The notes: generated by a model from the sequence alone, not told the origin. Numbered from the stretch's first letter, positions 18,909 to 29,272 are shown. The stretch: DNA of 64,000 nucleotides from Lachnospiraceae bacterium (GCA_014239155.1 JAAZZQ010000008.1:1-64000), one strand, 5' to 3'. A program made the numbers and translations.

Positions 18909-19169
18909 CTATTTTACTCTTTCGATCACTTCAACAAGTCTCCATCTCTTATCCTTGGACAAAGGTCTTGTCTCCATAACTTTAACTGTATCGCCAATGT
19001 TGCACTCGTTGTTCTCGTCATGCGCCTTCAGCTTATAAGTTCTCTTAACGATTTTTTTATAAAGAGGATGCTTCACATGATCTTCCACAGCAACCACAAT
19101 CGTTTTCTGCATTTTGTTGCTCACAACCTTGCCTGTACGTGTTTTCCTCAAATTTCTTTCCACGACCAT
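18909..19169 (-). CDS. rpsQ: 30S ribosomal protein S17
   Basis: Primary 16S-binding OB-fold protein. I start it at [18 protein letters not shown] (86 residues) because GTAGGAGGAAAA lies just ahead; a start six codons upstream would overlap rpmC and has no site. The core [19 protein letters not shown] is diagnostic. It lies 7 bases after rpmC. Confidence 0.97.
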   Translation of the reverse strand: MVVERNLRKTRTGKVVSNKMQKTIVVAVEDHVKHPLYKKIVKRTYKLKAHDENNECNIGDTVKVMETRPLSKDKRWRLVEVIERVK

Positions 19170-19176
19170 TTTCCTC

Positions 19177-19386
19177 CTACTCTGCACTCTTCAGATTTGC
19201 AGCAATCACAGTCTGAATTCTTGCGATGTTCCTTCTGACTTCCTTAATCCGGGCTGTGTTCTCCAACTGGTTTGTTGCATTCTGAAATCTCAAATTGAAA
19301 AGTTCCTTTTTTGCAGAAACTAATTCCTGTGATAATTCTGCGGCTGATTTGGTCCTTAAATCCTCTACATACTTATTCGTTTTCAT
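19177..19386 (-). CDS. rpmC: 50S ribosomal protein L29
   Basis: Two-helix protein at the tunnel exit where nascent-chain factors dock, 69 residues from [20 protein letters not shown]. The conserved [19 protein letters not shown] follows. Its start lies 14 bases inside the end of rplP, so translation is probably coupled. Confidence 0.97.
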   Translation of the reverse strand: MKTNKYVEDLRTKSAAELSQELVSAKKELFNLRFQNATNQLENTARIKEVRRNIARIQTVIAANLKSAE

Positions 19387-19813
19387 TTGCTGCACCGCCT
19401 TCCAAATCTGCTTTAGAAACGATCTTACACTTACAAGGAAGCTTGTGTGTTGCAAGACGTAACGCTTCTTTTGCTACATCCTCAGCGACTCCGCTGATTT
19501 CAAACATTACACGACCAGGTTTTACAACTGCCACCCAGTACTCCAGAGTTCCTTTTCCCGATCCCATACGAGTCTCAGCTGGTTTTGCTGTAACTGGCTT
19601 ATCCGGGAATATCTTAATCCATACCTTACCGCCACGTTTGATATAACGTGTCATAGCAATACGGGCTGCTTCAATCTGGTTGGATTTAATCCAGCACGGT
19701 TCTGTTGCCACGATACCATACTCACCGTAAGTAATTGTATTACCTCTCTGTGCTTTACCAGCCATTGTACCGCGGAACTGTTTACGACGCTTTACTCTCT
19801 TTGGCATTAACAT
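19373..19813 (-). CDS. rplP: 50S ribosomal protein L16
   Basis: Large-subunit protein at the A-site tRNA elbow, 146 residues. It starts [20 protein letters not shown], with GLVATE-type and [20 protein letters not shown] motifs. The start codon overlaps the rpsC stop by one base (TAATG), and the end overlaps rpmC. Confidence 0.98.
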   Translation of the reverse strand: MLMPKRVKRRKQFRGTMAGKAQRGNTITYGEYGIVATEPCWIKSNQIEAARIAMTRYIKRGGKVWIKIFPDKPVTAKPAETRMGSGKGTLEYWVAVVKPGRVMFEISGVAEDVAKEALRLATHKLPCKCKIVSKADLEGGAANENE

Positions 19814-20469
19814 TATTTATCGCTCCCTTCCTTATTTCCCTTTGTAGGAAGTACTTCGCCCTTGTAGATCCAAACCTTTACGCCAAGCTTACCGTAAGTT
19901 GTATCTGCCTCTGCGAACCCATAATCTATATCTGCTCTCAGTGTCTGAAGAGGAATTGTTCCCTCATTGTAAAACTCTGTGCGGGCCATATCTGCTCCGC
20001 CAAGGCGCCCGGAAACAGCTGTTTTAATACCCAAAGCCCCTGCCTTCATGGTTCTGCCCATGCAAGACTTCATCGCACGTCTGAAAGACACACGGCTCTC
20101 AAGCTGCTGTGCAATATTCTCTGCTACTAACTGCGCATCTCTGTCAGGTTTCTTAATCTCCTTGATATCCACAAGCACATTTCTGCCTGTAAGTTTTTGC
20201 AGTTCTTTTTTGGTAATCTCAATCTCTGCACCACCCTTACCAATCACAAGACCTGGCTTTGCTGTGAATACAATCACCTTTACGCGGTCAGATGCTCTCT
20301 CAATCTCAATCTTGGAGATACCAGCATTAAATAATTTCTTCTTTAAAAACTTTCTAATATTATAATCTTCCACTAAATAATCAGCAAAATCAGCATCAGC
20401 ATACCATTTTGAATCCCAATCCTTGATAACGCCGACTCTCAGTCCATGAGGATTAACTTTCTGTCCCAT
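19813..20469 (-). CDS. rpsC: 30S ribosomal protein S3
   Basis: Head protein at the mRNA entrance, 218 residues from [20 protein letters not shown]. It holds a KH domain ([20 protein letters not shown]) and the C-terminal domain with [17 protein letters not shown]-like sequence. An in-frame start eight codons upstream would overlap rplV and is less likely. Coupled to rplP by a one-base overlap. Confidence 0.98.
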   Translation of the reverse strand: MGQKVNPHGLRVGVIKDWDSKWYADADFADYLVEDYNIRKFLKKKLFNAGISKIEIERASDRVKVIVFTAKPGLVIGKGGAEIEITKKELQKLTGRNVLVDIKEIKKPDRDAQLVAENIAQQLESRVSFRRAMKSCMGRTMKAGALGIKTAVSGRLGGADMARTEFYNEGTIPLQTLRADIDYGFAEADTTYGKLGVKVWIYKGEVLPTKGNKEGSDK

Positions 20470-20479
20470 TTTCTTCCTC

Positions 20480-20872
20480 CTATCTCTCGTCAAGCACGAT
20501 TGTAATGTGGCTCATTCTCTTTTCAATCCTGTAAGCTCTTCCCTGTGCCCTTGGTCTCACTCGCTTCATTGTAGGTCCTTTATTTGCATAGCACTCCGCA
20601 ATATAAAGGTTCTCAGCGCTCATACCATTATTATTTTCAGCATTCGCAATTGCTGACTCCAAAAGCTTCTTGATAATGCTGGAAGCATATCTAGGGCTAT
20701 ATGCTAGGATACCCAAAGCGGTCTGCACATCTTTCCCTCTAATCGCATCCAATACGAAACATGCCTTCTGGACAGACACTCTGGCATAAGAAAGCTTTGC
20801 TGATGGTCTCGTTTCTCTATTATCTGCGTTTCTCTTTCTCTTATAACTAGTTCTACTATATTTTTCTGCCAT
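20480..20872 (-). CDS. rplV: 50S ribosomal protein L22
   Basis: Tunnel-constriction protein of the large subunit, 130 residues. The first 25 residues are a basic extension ([17 protein letters not shown]), followed by the usual [20 protein letters not shown] and the hairpin tip region [17 protein letters not shown]. Lies 10 bases before rpsC. Confidence 0.98.
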   Translation of the reverse strand: MAEKYSRTSYKRKRNADNRETRPSAKLSYARVSVQKACFVLDAIRGKDVQTALGILAYSPRYASSIIKKLLESAIANAENNNGMSAENLYIAECYANKGPTMKRVRPRAQGRAYRIEKRMSHITIVLDER

Positions 20873-20898
20873 GGTTGACCTCCTTTCAACTAATCAAT

Positions 20899-21180
20899 CT
20901 ATTTCACTTTTGATTTCTTTTCGTCCTTGCCATGTCCTCTGTAGGTTCTGGTTGCAACGAATTCGCCAAGCTTGTGTCCAACCATGTCTTCTGTCACATA
21001 TACAGGCACATGCTTTCTTCCGTCATGTACTGCGATTGTGTGGCCTACAAAAGCAGGGAAAATTGTAGAACGACGTGACCATGTCTTAATTACTGATTTA
21101 TTTCCTGACGCATTCATTGCATCAACCTTCTTTAAAAGGCTTGCATCTGCGAAAGGACCCTTTTTTAATGACCTTGCCAT
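20899..21180 (-). CDS. rpsS: 30S ribosomal protein S19
   Basis: Head protein of the small subunit, 93 residues: [20 protein letters not shown], the central [20 protein letters not shown], and [16 protein letters not shown]. Follows rplB after a 103-base spacer. Confidence 0.98.
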   Translation of the reverse strand: MARSLKKGPFADASLLKKVDAMNASGNKSVIKTWSRRSTIFPAFVGHTIAVHDGRKHVPVYVTEDMVGHKLGEFVATRTYRGHGKDEKKSKVK

Positions 21181-21283
21181 TAGGTAATTCCTCCTTAATC
21201 ATCTATATCTTGTTATTGGAGGTAGACGATTTTGTTATTTAATGGCTGAGCAGTCTGCGATGGTAACTGCCCAGCCACCAAAC

Positions 21284-22126
21284 TTATTTAATCGCTCTAC
21301 CGTCTCTTCTTCTCACGATCAACTTGTTAGAAGCCTTCTTGCTCTTTCTTGTCTTCAGACCAAGTGCAGGCTTGCCCCAAGGTGTAGATGGACCTGGTCT
21401 TCCGATACCAGTCTTACCTTCACCACCACCATGTGGATGATCATTCGGGTTCATTACGGAACCACGCACTGTAGGTCTGATACCCATATGGCGCTTACGT
21501 CCAGCCTTACCGATTTTAACAAGGTTGTGGTCACCATTGCCGACAACACCAATTGATGCGCGGCAGACAATTGGAACCATTCTCATCTCGCCAGAAGGAA
21601 GTCTCAGTGTTGCGTACTTGCCTTCTTTTGCCATAAGCTGCGCGCTATTTCCAGCGGAGCGCACAAGCTGCCCGCCTTTGCCGGGATACAACTCAATATT
21701 GTGTACATTTGTACCGACAGGAATCTCCGAGAGCGGCAAGCAGTTGCCAACTCGAACCTCTGCGTGTGGTCCGTTCATAACCTTCATGCCGTCTGTCAAT
21801 CCTTCGGGTGCAAGGATATATGCCTTCTGACCATCTTCGTAGCAAATCAGTGCAATGTTTGCAGATCTGTTCGGATCGTACTCGATACCAACGACCTTTG
21901 CTGCGATGCCATCTTTATTTCTCTTAAAATCAATAATTCTATATTTCTGTCTGTTTCCACCGCCGTGATGTCTCACAGTGATCTTACCCTGATTGTTGCG
22001 TCCAGCATGTTTCTTCTTTGACACACACAGAGACTTCTCAGGAGTTGTCTTTGTGATCTCAGAGAAGTCAGAACAAGTCATATTTCTTCTCGAAGGTGTA
22101 TATGGGTTATATTTCTTAATTCCCAT
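21284..22126 (-). CDS. rplB: 50S ribosomal protein L2
   Basis: Highly conserved protein close to the peptidyl-transferase centre, 280 residues. The C-terminal [20 protein letters not shown] contains the invariant histidine region. [17 protein letters not shown] is the normal start. Lies 76 bases after rplW. Confidence 0.99.
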   Translation of the reverse strand: MGIKKYNPYTPSRRNMTCSDFSEITKTTPEKSLCVSKKKHAGRNNQGKITVRHHGGGNRQKYRIIDFKRNKDGIAAKVVGIEYDPNRSANIALICYEDGQKAYILAPEGLTDGMKVMNGPHAEVRVGNCLPLSEIPVGTNVHNIELYPGKGGQLVRSAGNSAQLMAKEGKYATLRLPSGEMRMVPIVCRASIGVVGNGDHNLVKIGKAGRKRHMGIRPTVRGSVMNPNDHPHGGGEGKTGIGRPGPSTPWGKPALGLKTRKSKKASNKLIVRRRDGRAIK

Positions 22127-22202
22127 GATCGTTTCTCCTTTACTCTTTTATTATCACACTTGATTGTGTATAGTCTGAATTGCTGCAGCCGCTTTAGACA
22201 TC

Positions 22203-22502
22203 TTATAAACCTGAGAAAATCTCAATATCCTTGCTGTCCTGTGTCAACTGCACAATTGCTTTCTTGGTCTTAGCAGTCTTGCCATAAACCATTCCACGTC
22301 TCTTCTTCTTGCCGTCAAGATTCATTGTATTAACCTTTGCCACCTTTGTTCCCTCGAACATCTTCTCAACAGCTTCCTTAATCTGAGACTTATTTGCCTC
22401 TGTATGAACAAGAAATGTATATTTCTTCTCGCCCATGCCAGCCATACTCTTCTCTGTAATGACCGGTTTAAGGATCACGTCATAATACTTAATATCTGCC
22501 AT
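22203..22502 (-). CDS. rplW: 50S ribosomal protein L23
   Basis: Tunnel-exit protein and docking site for trigger factor and SRP, 99 residues. It starts [20 protein letters not shown] and holds [16 protein letters not shown]. Its ATG overlaps the rplD stop by one base (TAATG). Confidence 0.98.
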   Translation of the reverse strand: MADIKYYDVILKPVITEKSMAGMGEKKYTFLVHTEANKSQIKEAVEKMFEGTKVAKVNTMNLDGKKKRRGMVYGKTAKTKKAIVQLTQDSKDIEIFSGL

Positions 22503-23122
22503 TATGCGTACACCTCCTCAATTGTCTTTACGGCATCTTTTGTAAGAATCACTGTGCCGCCCTTCATCACATCATATACATTAATTGTATTTGTCAGCGC
22601 TGTCTGCACATTGGGAAGATTTCTCGCCGACATAACAACCTTCTCGTCATTGTCATTCAAGACCACATATGCCTTTGTCACCTTTAAGTTGTCCATAACT
22701 GCCTTGAAATTCTTTGTCTTAATCTCATCAAACTTCAGTTCGTCAATCACAATCAACTTGTTCTCCTGAACTCTGCTTGTGAGTGCAGACTTTAGAGCCG
22801 CTCTCTTCTCTTTCTTATTCATCTTAAAAGAATAATCTCTTGGAACTGGGGCAAATACAACCCCGCCGCCTTTCCACTGAGGAGATCTTGTAGAACCCTG
22901 TCTTGCGTGACCAGTTCCTTTTTGTCTCCACGGTTTTCTTCCGCCGCCAGATACTTCTGAGCGCGTCTTCGCTTTCTGAGTACCTTGACGCTTGTTTGCA
23001 AGCTGTTGAACGACTGCCATGTGTACGAGGTGCTCGTTAACATCCACATCAAAGACATCATCACTCAAGTCGATTGTCTCAACTTCCCTGCCTTCCATAT
23101 TATAAACAGATACTTTTGCCAT
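22502..23122 (-). CDS. rplD: 50S ribosomal protein L4
   Basis: Tunnel protein, 206 residues, with the extended loop [20 protein letters not shown] and [20 protein letters not shown]. In E. coli L4 represses its own operon through the S10 leader; the leader here was not matched to that structure. Follows rplC after 43 bases. Confidence 0.98.
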   Translation of the reverse strand: MAKVSVYNMEGREVETIDLSDDVFDVDVNEHLVHMAVVQQLANKRQGTQKAKTRSEVSGGGRKPWRQKGTGHARQGSTRSPQWKGGGVVFAPVPRDYSFKMNKKEKRAALKSALTSRVQENKLIVIDELKFDEIKTKNFKAVMDNLKVTKAYVVLNDNDEKVVMSARNLPNVQTALTNTINVYDVMKGGTVILTKDAVKTIEEVYA

Positions 23123-23165
23123 CTGTATGGTCCTCCTTTCGTCCGCTCAATCCGCGAACCCCATT

Positions 23166-23849
23166 TTACGCATCTACCCTGGTAGTTTCTTTGATTGTTA
23201 CCAATGCTTTCTTAGGTCCTGGCACAGAGCCTTTCACCAAAAGCAAGTTCTTCTCAGCATCAACCCTTACAATCTCAAGATTCTGCACAGTCACTTTCAC
23301 ACACCCCATATGTCCGGGCATACCCTTGCCTTTAAACACGCGGCTTGGTGAAGAACATGCGCCGTTGGAACCCTGATGACGATGAAACTTAGAACCATGT
23401 GCCATCGGTCCTCTGTGCTGTCCATGTCTCTTGATTGCGCCCTGAAAACCTTTTCCTTTGGAAATTGCAGATGCATCAATTTTATCGCCGACTGCAAAGA
23501 TGTCCGCTTTAATCTCATTTCCCAATGCATACTCTTCTGCATTCTCAAACTTAAACTCTCTTAAAAATCTCTTGGAAGAAACGCCAGCCTTCTCAAAATG
23601 ACCCTTGAGTGCTTTATTCACACCATGTCTGTGAATAACCTCCTTCTTTCCACCCTTGTCCTTGTTGACAATCCTGTCTTTCTTATCTACAAAGCCAACC
23701 TGAACTGCCTTATAACCATCATTCTCCACTGTCTTAATCTGTGTCACCACACAAGGACCAGCCTGAAGAACTGTTACAGGAATCAATGAACCGTCTTCAT
23801 TAAAGATTTGAGTCATTCCGACTTTTGTAGCCAATATAGCTTTTTTCAT
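23166..23849 (-). CDS. rplC: 50S ribosomal protein L3
   Basis: Assembly-initiating protein, 227 residues. [20 protein letters not shown] at the start, then [20 protein letters not shown] and [19 protein letters not shown] are typical. Follows rpsJ after 69 bases. Confidence 0.98.
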   Translation of the reverse strand: MKKAILATKVGMTQIFNEDGSLIPVTVLQAGPCVVTQIKTVENDGYKAVQVGFVDKKDRIVNKDKGGKKEVIHRHGVNKALKGHFEKAGVSSKRFLREFKFENAEEYALGNEIKADIFAVGDKIDASAISKGKGFQGAIKRHGQHRGPMAHGSKFHRHQGSNGACSSPSRVFKGKGMPGHMGCVKVTVQNLEIVRVDAEKNLLLVKGSVPGPKKALVTIKETTRVDA

Positions 23850-23918
23850 TTTCTTTTCCTACCTCCATTATTTCTACAGCGGAGCGCCCATTCTCAAACG
23901 CTCATACTAGTAGAAGGC

Positions 23919-24236
23919 CTATTTGTTTTTCATTTTAATATCAATATAAACACCTGCCGGCATCTCTAACCGCTGCAATGCATCAACAGTTTTCTGTGTC
24001 GGTGTGATGATATCGATCAGTCTCTTATGCGTTCTCTGCTCGAACTGCTCTCTGGAATCTTTGTACTTGTGAACTGCCCTCAAAATAGTCACTACCTCTT
24101 TCTTGGTAGGAAGGGGAACTGGTCCGCTTACCTGTGATCCATTCTTCTTAACTGTCTCGATTATTTTTTTGGCAGATGCATCAACTAATTGATGATCATA
24201 AGCTTTTAATGTAATTCTCATTACCTGAGTTGCCAT
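23919..24236 (-). CDS. rpsJ: 30S ribosomal protein S10
   Basis: First gene of the ribosomal superoperon; S10 also acts as NusE in transcription antitermination. I start it at [19 protein letters not shown] (105 residues), 11 bases after AAAAGGAGG; an in-frame start 12 codons further up lacks a site. [20 protein letters not shown] and [13 protein letters not shown] are diagnostic. Confidence 0.97.
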   Translation of the reverse strand: MATQVMRITLKAYDHQLVDASAKKIIETVKKNGSQVSGPVPLPTKKEVVTILRAVHKYKDSREQFEQRTHKRLIDIITPTQKTVDALQRLEMPAGVYIDIKMKNK

Positions 24237-24553
24237 AAAAAAAGTCGCCTCCTTTTCGCACTTTTTATACATAAGTACGACAAGCGGTGACTGTACACTC
24301 CTCCGTGTGTGTCCTACTGTTTTCCAGTCAAAAACTTTTCTATCTTGACTATTTACAGTCTAACACATCGCTCCTTATTATGAAAGTCTTACAGTTTTAT
24401 CTGTCTTTCACAATATGGATGGCCTTGCGGCCTAACCTTTGTACAGTGACTTGTCGCCAGTTTCCTAACTTGACATTCGCTCCGCGGAAAACCTGACTAA
24501 CACTTCTTTGTGTTAGCAGCAACCTCACGTTTCATCGCTATCATGTCACAGCA
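24237..24553 (-). promoter_or_regulatory. Long leader of the S10 operon
   Basis: About 315 untranslated bases between the promoter and rpsJ. A hairpin CTAACAC-TTCTTT-GTGTTAG lies near its 5' end (about 24497-24516) and a second small one (GGCCTTGCGGCC) near 24420. No open frame with a ribosome binding site was found. A leader of this size is compatible with ribosomal-protein autoregulation. Confidence 0.5.
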
Positions 24554-24559
24554 ATTAGT

Positions 24560-24588
24560 AGTATATCGTAGCATTTTCTCTTTTGCAA
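24560..24588 (-). promoter_or_regulatory. Promoter of the S10 operon
   Basis: On the minus strand TTGCAA (24588-24583), a 17-base spacer, then TATACT (24565-24560). It is followed by an A/T-rich start region and preceded by an A/T-rich tract (24590-24650), which could act as an UP element. Confidence 0.8.
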
Positions 24589-24672
24589 GCATTTTTTGTT
24601 TTTTTATTGTATTTTTTTTTATACAATCTAATATTAATTGTAAAAGAAAACCTTTTTATAGTATACTAAAGC

Positions 24673-24810
24673 GTAACAATTCAGACAAGTCTGCGCATTT
24701 ACTGCGCTGACCGTGCGAAAACATAAAACTTGAGGGCAAAAATCCCATCGCCAAAGGCGATTTTCAATGGATTTTTGCAGTAACAGGTCAGCTTATCTGA
24801 GCTGTTATAC
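24673..24810. repeat. Dispersed structured repeat R, copy A
   Basis: Ends are inverted (GTAACAATTCAGA and TCTGAGCTGTTAT). Inside are a hairpin GCGCA-TTTAC-TGCGC and a longer stem AAAAATCC / GGATTTTT closing over ATCGCC-AAA-GGCGAT. The 13-base string TATACTAAAGCGT stands on both sides, as expected for a target duplication. Other copies lie at 28690 and 51028. Confidence 0.65.
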
Positions 24811-24847
24811 TAAAGCGTATGAAAAACAGGAAAGGATTTTGTAAATT

Positions 24848-25741
24848 ATGTGGATTGCAGACAATTGGAAAGACTACGAAGTCATTGATACCTCTACCGG
24901 CGAAAAACTTGAGCGCTGGGGAAACTATCTATTGGTGCGACCGGACCCGCAAGTCATCTGGAATACTCCGCAAAAAGACCCTCGCTGGAAAAAACCAAAC
25001 GGACACTATCACAGAAGTTCTAAGGGTGGGGGAGAATGGGAATTTTTCAATCTACCACAGGAATGGAATATCACTTACAATGGGAAAAATCACTTGAATC
25101 TTACATTTCATCTAAAGCCCTTCAGTTTCAAACATACTGGACTGTTTCCAGAACAGGCAGTCAATTGGGATTGGTTTTCTTCTATTATAAAGGACATCCT
25201 ACGACAAAATCCAACGCGCACAGTCAAAGTTCTCAATCTCTTTGCCTATACAGGCGGTGCCACATTGAGCGCTGCGGCGGCAGGTGCACATGTCACCCAT
25301 GTCGACGCCTCCAAAGGCATGGTTGGCTGGGCAAAGGAAAATACCAATTCCTCAGAGCTTACAGACACGCCAATCCGATGGCTTGTGGACGACTGTGTAA
25401 AATTTGTGGAACGAGAAATTCGGCGTGGAAATACCTACGATGCAGTGATTATGGACCCTCCTTCCTACGGAAGAGGCCCCAAAGGAGAGATTTGGAAAAT
25501 TGAGGATCATATCTATCCTTTTATTGAACTTACTACAAAAATATTGACGCAAAAACCACTTTTCTTCCTAATAAATTCCTATACAACTGGTTTGCAGCCT
25601 GCGGTACTGACTTATATGCTTGAAACTGCGTTGACCTCCAAATTTGGTGGTCATGTAGAATCCTCTGAAATTGGTCTGCCAGTTTCCTCAAATGGGCTTG
25701 CACTCCCCTGTGGTGCCAGTGGGCGTTGGATTGGACTTTAA
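24848..25741 (+). CDS. Class I SAM-dependent rRNA-type methyltransferase
   Basis: A 297-residue methyltransferase of the RlmI/RlmK-related family (COG1092 type). An N-terminal part of about 100 residues, WEFFNLPQEWNITY and FKHTGLFPEQAVNWDW, precedes the Rossmann fold: SAM-binding motif I VLNLFAYTGGATLSAAAAGA, acidic motif II THVDASKGM, and the catalytic loop VIMDPPSYGRGPKGE. This family usually methylates 23S rRNA, but the target here is not known and no PUA domain is seen. The start is supported by AAAGGA upstream. It stands alone, divergent from the S10 operon. Confidence 0.85.
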   Translation: MWIADNWKDYEVIDTSTGEKLERWGNYLLVRPDPQVIWNTPQKDPRWKKPNGHYHRSSKGGGEWEFFNLPQEWNITYNGKNHLNLTFHLKPFSFKHTGLFPEQAVNWDWFSSIIKDILRQNPTRTVKVLNLFAYTGGATLSAAAAGAHVTHVDASKGMVGWAKENTNSSELTDTPIRWLVDDCVKFVEREIRRGNTYDAVIMDPPSYGRGPKGEIWKIEDHIYPFIELTTKILTQKPLFFLINSYTTGLQPAVLTYMLETALTSKFGGHVESSEIGLPVSSNGLALPCGASGRWIGL

Positions 25742-25742
25742 G

Positions 25743-25793
25743 AAATTAAAGCGGAAATTTCTATAATTAAGAAATCTCCGCCTTAAATTTTTT
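25743..25793. terminator. Bidirectional terminator
   Basis: Stem GCGGAAATTTCT / AGAAATCTCCGC with flanking AAATTAAA and TTAAATTTTTT, between the convergent methyltransferase and chemotaxis-receptor genes. It can serve both. Confidence 0.8.
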
Positions 25794-25798
25794 ATTAT

Positions 25799-27796
25799 CT
25801 ATCGAAAATTATTGTCTTCTGCCGATCCTAAAGCAAGTGTAAACTGGCTTACTAACTGTTTTAAGCTCTCAGCCTCAGCAGATAACTCCTCACTCGCTGC
25901 TGCACCTTCCTCCGCAGTGGCACTGTTGCTCTGCACAACATCTGCAATCTGATTGATTCCATCAGATACCTGCCCAACTTCATCGGATTGCTCATTGGAA
26001 ACAGATGCAATCTCGTCAATCGAATCTACCATAGCTTGAATACTACACACAATTCCCTGTAAGACTTCGGCTGTATCATTGGCAATCTTCGTGCCTACAT
26101 TGACTGCATCTGTAGAATTTCCTATCAGGATTGATGTATTTTGGGCAGCTTCCGCAGATTTGCCAGCCAGACTGCGCACTTCCTCCGCGACAACAGCAAA
26201 TCCTTTTCCAGCACTTCCTGCCCTTGCAGCTTCCACAGATGCATTCAAAGCCAATATATTTGTCTGGAATGCAATGTCGTCTATTGTCTTTAGAATCTTT
26301 TCTATCTCATCGGAACTATTTTGAATCTTATTCATTGCCGCTACCAAATCCTGCATCTTCTCATTGCACAAGGAGGCTTCTTTTCCAGTCTGATGAGTTT
26401 TGGTGCGGACATCCATTGCCCCATCCGCAGTATTTTTTGCCTGCTCGTTAATTTCGTTAAGCCGCGCTGCAAGTTCTTGTATAGAACTCGCCTGTTCTGT
26501 CGTCCCCTGACTAAGTGTCTGCGCGCTAGAAGATAACTGACTGCTGGCAGCGGCCACCTGATATGCTGAGTAATTCACCTGCTGCATCGCATCGCTCAAT
26601 TTATCTTTCATATGACATATAGATAACAAAATATTGCGAAAGCTTCCAACATACACTTCCTTATGTTTTGTATGGACATCAAGATTCTGGTTTGCCATTT
26701 CTGTCAGCATATAGCTAATATCTTGAATCACCGTGCGCAGTCCCTCAACGAGAGAGGCTGTTGAATTTGCAAGTATCCCCGTCTCATCTTTGCTGGTAAC
26801 TCTAGGCATTGGTGTTTCCAGATCTCCCTCTACAAGCAGCTTCATCCGATCTGCACAAGCTTTCATTGGTTTGCTGATATGAACAGCCAATATCAACGCT
26901 ACAATAACTGATGCCACAATAGAAAGAAGGATCACTGTGACACTAATAAACATGGCATTACGTGTAGATTCCAGATAATTTAACTGTGGCGCAGTGACTG
27001 CGATGCTCCATCCATCTGTGTCGTTTACAGGTGCATAGGAAGCGAACATTTTGTTATTCCCGCTTATGTAACTTCCGAATCCGTTTTTGCCCTGACGCAT
27101 ATTGGCATGGATTGCTGCAAGCTCACCAAGTGTTGGATCATTTTTCGCCTCAGCTTCTATATTCTGCACGGTAATTGTATCAAGCGTAATATCAGCAATT
27201 GTGTCACCGGATTTATTGATCATATATGCTCTGCTGTTCTCGCCAACCTGAATCGCAGATACAATGTCATTTAAGAATGTCTCATGTGGAACAAAATAGA
27301 CAACACCAGCAATAGAGGAACCATAAACTCCATCCGTATAAAGAGGCGCCGCAACCATAATGGACAACTCCCCAGTTATCTTGCTGATTAGTGGTTCCGA
27401 TACAAATATGTTACCCTGCATAGCCTGCTGTACATATTCCCGATCGGAATAATCTTTTCCATCAAAAATACTAATACCATTCTTGCCAATAACATTTCCG
27501 CGCTGAAAGTCATGCATGGAAACACGTTCCTCTATAATCGCTTGCTTCTCGCTAATTGGCACAGATGGATCGGATAACTGCGGAATACACCCCGCGTCCA
27601 TGACGGCATTCTTGTATGCCAGCAATTCTTGTTCAACACGGTCCGCTGCCAAAACCGCAGTCTCACACATCATCTGTTCCACCGTGGCCATTGTACTGTT
27701 ATAACTAGGAATGATACTGGCAATCCCAGATGCAGTCTGCCCTGCCAGAACAGTCAAAATAAGGCATAGTGTAATTTTCATTCGGATGCTTTTCAT
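25799..27796 (-). CDS. Methyl-accepting chemotaxis protein
   Basis: Membrane chemoreceptor of 665 residues. A membrane segment at about 8-28, an extracellular dCache-type ligand domain (about 35-275), a second membrane segment (about 280-303), a HAMP domain (about 304-357), and a cytoplasmic signalling hairpin whose tip [20 protein letters not shown] (near 510-530) contacts CheA and CheW. The ligand is unknown. No CheR-docking pentapeptide is present at the C-terminus. It is a single-gene unit with its own promoter. No other chemotaxis or flagellar gene is in the window. Confidence 0.95.
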   Translation of the reverse strand: MKSIRMKITLCLILTVLAGQTASGIASIIPSYNSTMATVEQMMCETAVLAADRVEQELLAYKNAVMDAGCIPQLSDPSVPISEKQAIIEERVSMHDFQRGNVIGKNGISIFDGKDYSDREYVQQAMQGNIFVSEPLISKITGELSIMVAAPLYTDGVYGSSIAGVVYFVPHETFLNDIVSAIQVGENSRAYMINKSGDTIADITLDTITVQNIEAEAKNDPTLGELAAIHANMRQGKNGFGSYISGNNKMFASYAPVNDTDGWSIAVTAPQLNYLESTRNAMFISVTVILLSIVASVIVALILAVHISKPMKACADRMKLLVEGDLETPMPRVTSKDETGILANSTASLVEGLRTVIQDISYMLTEMANQNLDVHTKHKEVYVGSFRNILLSICHMKDKLSDAMQQVNYSAYQVAAASSQLSSSAQTLSQGTTEQASSIQELAARLNEINEQAKNTADGAMDVRTKTHQTGKEASLCNEKMQDLVAAMNKIQNSSDEIEKILKTIDDIAFQTNILALNASVEAARAGSAGKGFAVVAEEVRSLAGKSAEAAQNTSILIGNSTDAVNVGTKIANDTAEVLQGIVCSIQAMVDSIDEIASVSNEQSDEVGQVSDGINQIADVVQSNSATAEEGAAASEELSAEAESLKQLVSQFTLALGSAEDNNFR

Positions 27797-27852
27797 CTTA
27801 TGATTCCCCCTGTTTAATATGGTAAGATAACCCTTAGAGCTTCTCTCTTATT

Positions 27853-27881
27853 ATCATATATGTTTCCGATATTTTGGTCAA
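27853..27881 (-). promoter_or_regulatory. Promoter of the chemotaxis receptor gene
   Basis: TTGACC (27881-27876), 17-base spacer, TATGAT (27858-27853) on the minus strand. This resembles a sigma-A promoter rather than the sigma-D type often used by chemoreceptor genes. Confidence 0.65.
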
Positions 27882-28072
27882 CCCCGAAAAGCCTTGTAGT
27901 TATAGTAATTGGTTACTTTTCATGGGTCAGAAATGCGCACATACTGTGCATTTCACAAGAACATGATTCAGTATGAGGAGCGATTTGTACATTCACGCTT
28001 TGTTGTTCGACTATGTTCTTTATCGCTGCCCACACATTTGTAATTTTCATCCATTAAAATTCTCTTATAAAT
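27882..28072. other. Gene-free spacer
   Basis: No open frame with a ribosome binding site. An imperfect hairpin ATGCGCACATACTGTGCAT (about 27932-27950) resembles the first hairpin of the R repeats and could be a decayed copy, but the ends are missing. Confidence 0.3.
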
Positions 28073-28120
28073 AAAAAAGAGACTGCTTTGCATCCTAAAA
28101 TACAAAACAGTCTCTTTTTT
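28073..28120. terminator. Bidirectional terminator
   Basis: AAAAAAGAGACTG and CAGTCTCTTTTTT pair perfectly around a 22-base loop. It lies directly after the stop codon of the small membrane-protein gene at 28148 (minus strand). Confidence 0.85.
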
Positions 28121-28147
28121 TCGAGTTGTAAAAATAACTGAGATCTT

Positions 28148-28513
28148 TTAATAGTAGAAACCTTCACTTTGCAGAATCGACGCAATCATTGCCATAAACG
28201 CTCCTGCCAGCACAAATGACAATACACCTATAATAACCATCCATATCAGCATCGCCTTACAATAATTCGATTTGCTTTTCTTTGTGCCCGAACCAAATGC
28301 CCACACAAACAACATAATAATGTTTACACAAGGTATGCACATCAAAAGCATCGTCACCATCCAATCTCCAAAAGATACTGGCTCCTCAAGTCCGCTATCC
28401 GCTGCCTGAAATGGCTGCTGTTGATATGGCTGCTGATACGGCTGATAGGTTTGCTGCTGGTATTGTCCTTGCTCCGTATTCTGATTCTCATTTTGTAAAT
28501 TGTTATTGTCCAT
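28148..28513 (-). CDS. Small two-helix membrane protein with a Gln/Tyr/Pro-rich start
   Basis: A 121-residue protein of unknown function. The first 45 residues are low-complexity (QQQTYQPYQQPYQQQPFQ), followed by two membrane helices, WMVTMLLMCIPCVNIIMLFVW and AMLIWMVIIGVLSFVLAGAF, separated by a short basic loop (GSGTKKSKSNY). This layout is common in Clostridia, but no function is established. GGAGGGAG precedes the ATG. It is probably monocistronic with a terminator right behind it. Confidence 0.8.
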   Translation of the reverse strand: MDNNNLQNENQNTEQGQYQQQTYQPYQQPYQQQPFQAADSGLEEPVSFGDWMVTMLLMCIPCVNIIMLFVWAFGSGTKKSKSNYCKAMLIWMVIIGVLSFVLAGAFMAMIASILQSEGFYY

Positions 28514-28689
28514 AACGATCTCCCTCCAATGTCCAAGAGTCTATTCCTATAGGCTCTCAGTATCTGACTGTGCACCGTCGATGCAACATTTACATTTTCA
28601 ATGCACACATAAGTAACACATCACGGTCATAATCATATCACAGGACAATATACTTACGCAACAAATATTGACATAAAATTATGATTTTT
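28514..28689. other. Gene-free spacer upstream of the small membrane protein
   Basis: Must contain the promoter of the minus-strand gene at 28148, but no clear -35/-10 pair was recognised. No other structure was seen before the R repeat begins. Confidence 0.3.
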
Positions 28690-28828
28690 TGTTACAGTTT
28701 AGTCTAGAACTTTGCATTTACTGCAAAGTCCGTAAAACTATGTAGTGGCAGAGATACATCAAGCCACCACGAAGTGGTTTTGCATGGCTTGATGTCAGTA
28801 ACAGGAAACCAAGGGCTGAACTGTTACT
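28690..28828. repeat. Dispersed structured repeat R, copy B
   Basis: Inverted ends GTTACAGTTTAG and CTGAACTGTTAC. The first hairpin is CTTTGCA-TTTAC-TGCAAAG: the same TTTAC loop as copy A with a different stem. The second stem ATCAAGCCA / TGGCTTGAT closes over ACCAC-GAA-GTGGT. Its last bases supply the stop codon of the DUF2752 gene. Confidence 0.65.
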
Positions 28829-29267
28829 GATTTCCCCAAAAAAATTTTCGCAAAAGATTATTTTTATAGTATACTAAAGGCGGTTCTCCCGGAAAACAAC
28901 AGCGCATTCTATACACATAAATTACAAAAGTAACCGCACAGACAAAGCAAATCCAAACTGTAGTTCTTTTATCATATACACCGCGCACATATCTGTTGAT
29001 AAAAAACCAACACAGAAAACAAATCCACAACGGCGCAGCAGGATTCAGTCGCAGTCCCCTTGTAAACTGCCCTTTCAAAATACAAAGCACTGCGCGTGTC
29101 AGACCACAACCTGCACATGGAAACCCTGTCAAAATCAATTGTGGGCAAAATGCATAAAATACACTTCTTGTTAGAATTTGATACAGAAAAAATATTAAAA
29201 TTGCCACGCGAAAATTTTTAATATCCTTCCAGACCCTTTGACACATCACTTTTATCGTTTCAATCAT
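28824..29267 (-). CDS. DUF2752 membrane protein
   Basis: A 147-residue protein with the DUF2752 signature FPCAGCGLTRAVLCILKGQF and two to three more membrane segments. No function is established for the family. It is last in the DUF2975-XRE-DUF4173-DUF2752 operon, 5 bases after the DUF4173 gene. The stop codon TAA lies inside the end of R repeat copy B, so the C-terminal residues may have been altered when the repeat arrived. Confidence 0.8.
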   Translation of the reverse strand: MIETIKVMCQRVWKDIKNFRVAILIFFLYQILTRSVFYAFCPQLILTGFPCAGCGLTRAVLCILKGQFTRGLRLNPAAPLWICFLCWFFINRYVRGVYDKRTTVWICFVCAVTFVIYVYRMRCCFPGEPPLVYYKNNLLRKFFWGNQ

Positions 29268-29272
29268 TTGTT

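Noticed and set aside
27925-27955. Possible fourth copy of the R repeat
   Set aside because: Only one hairpin-like stretch resembles the family; the inverted ends and second hairpin are absent.
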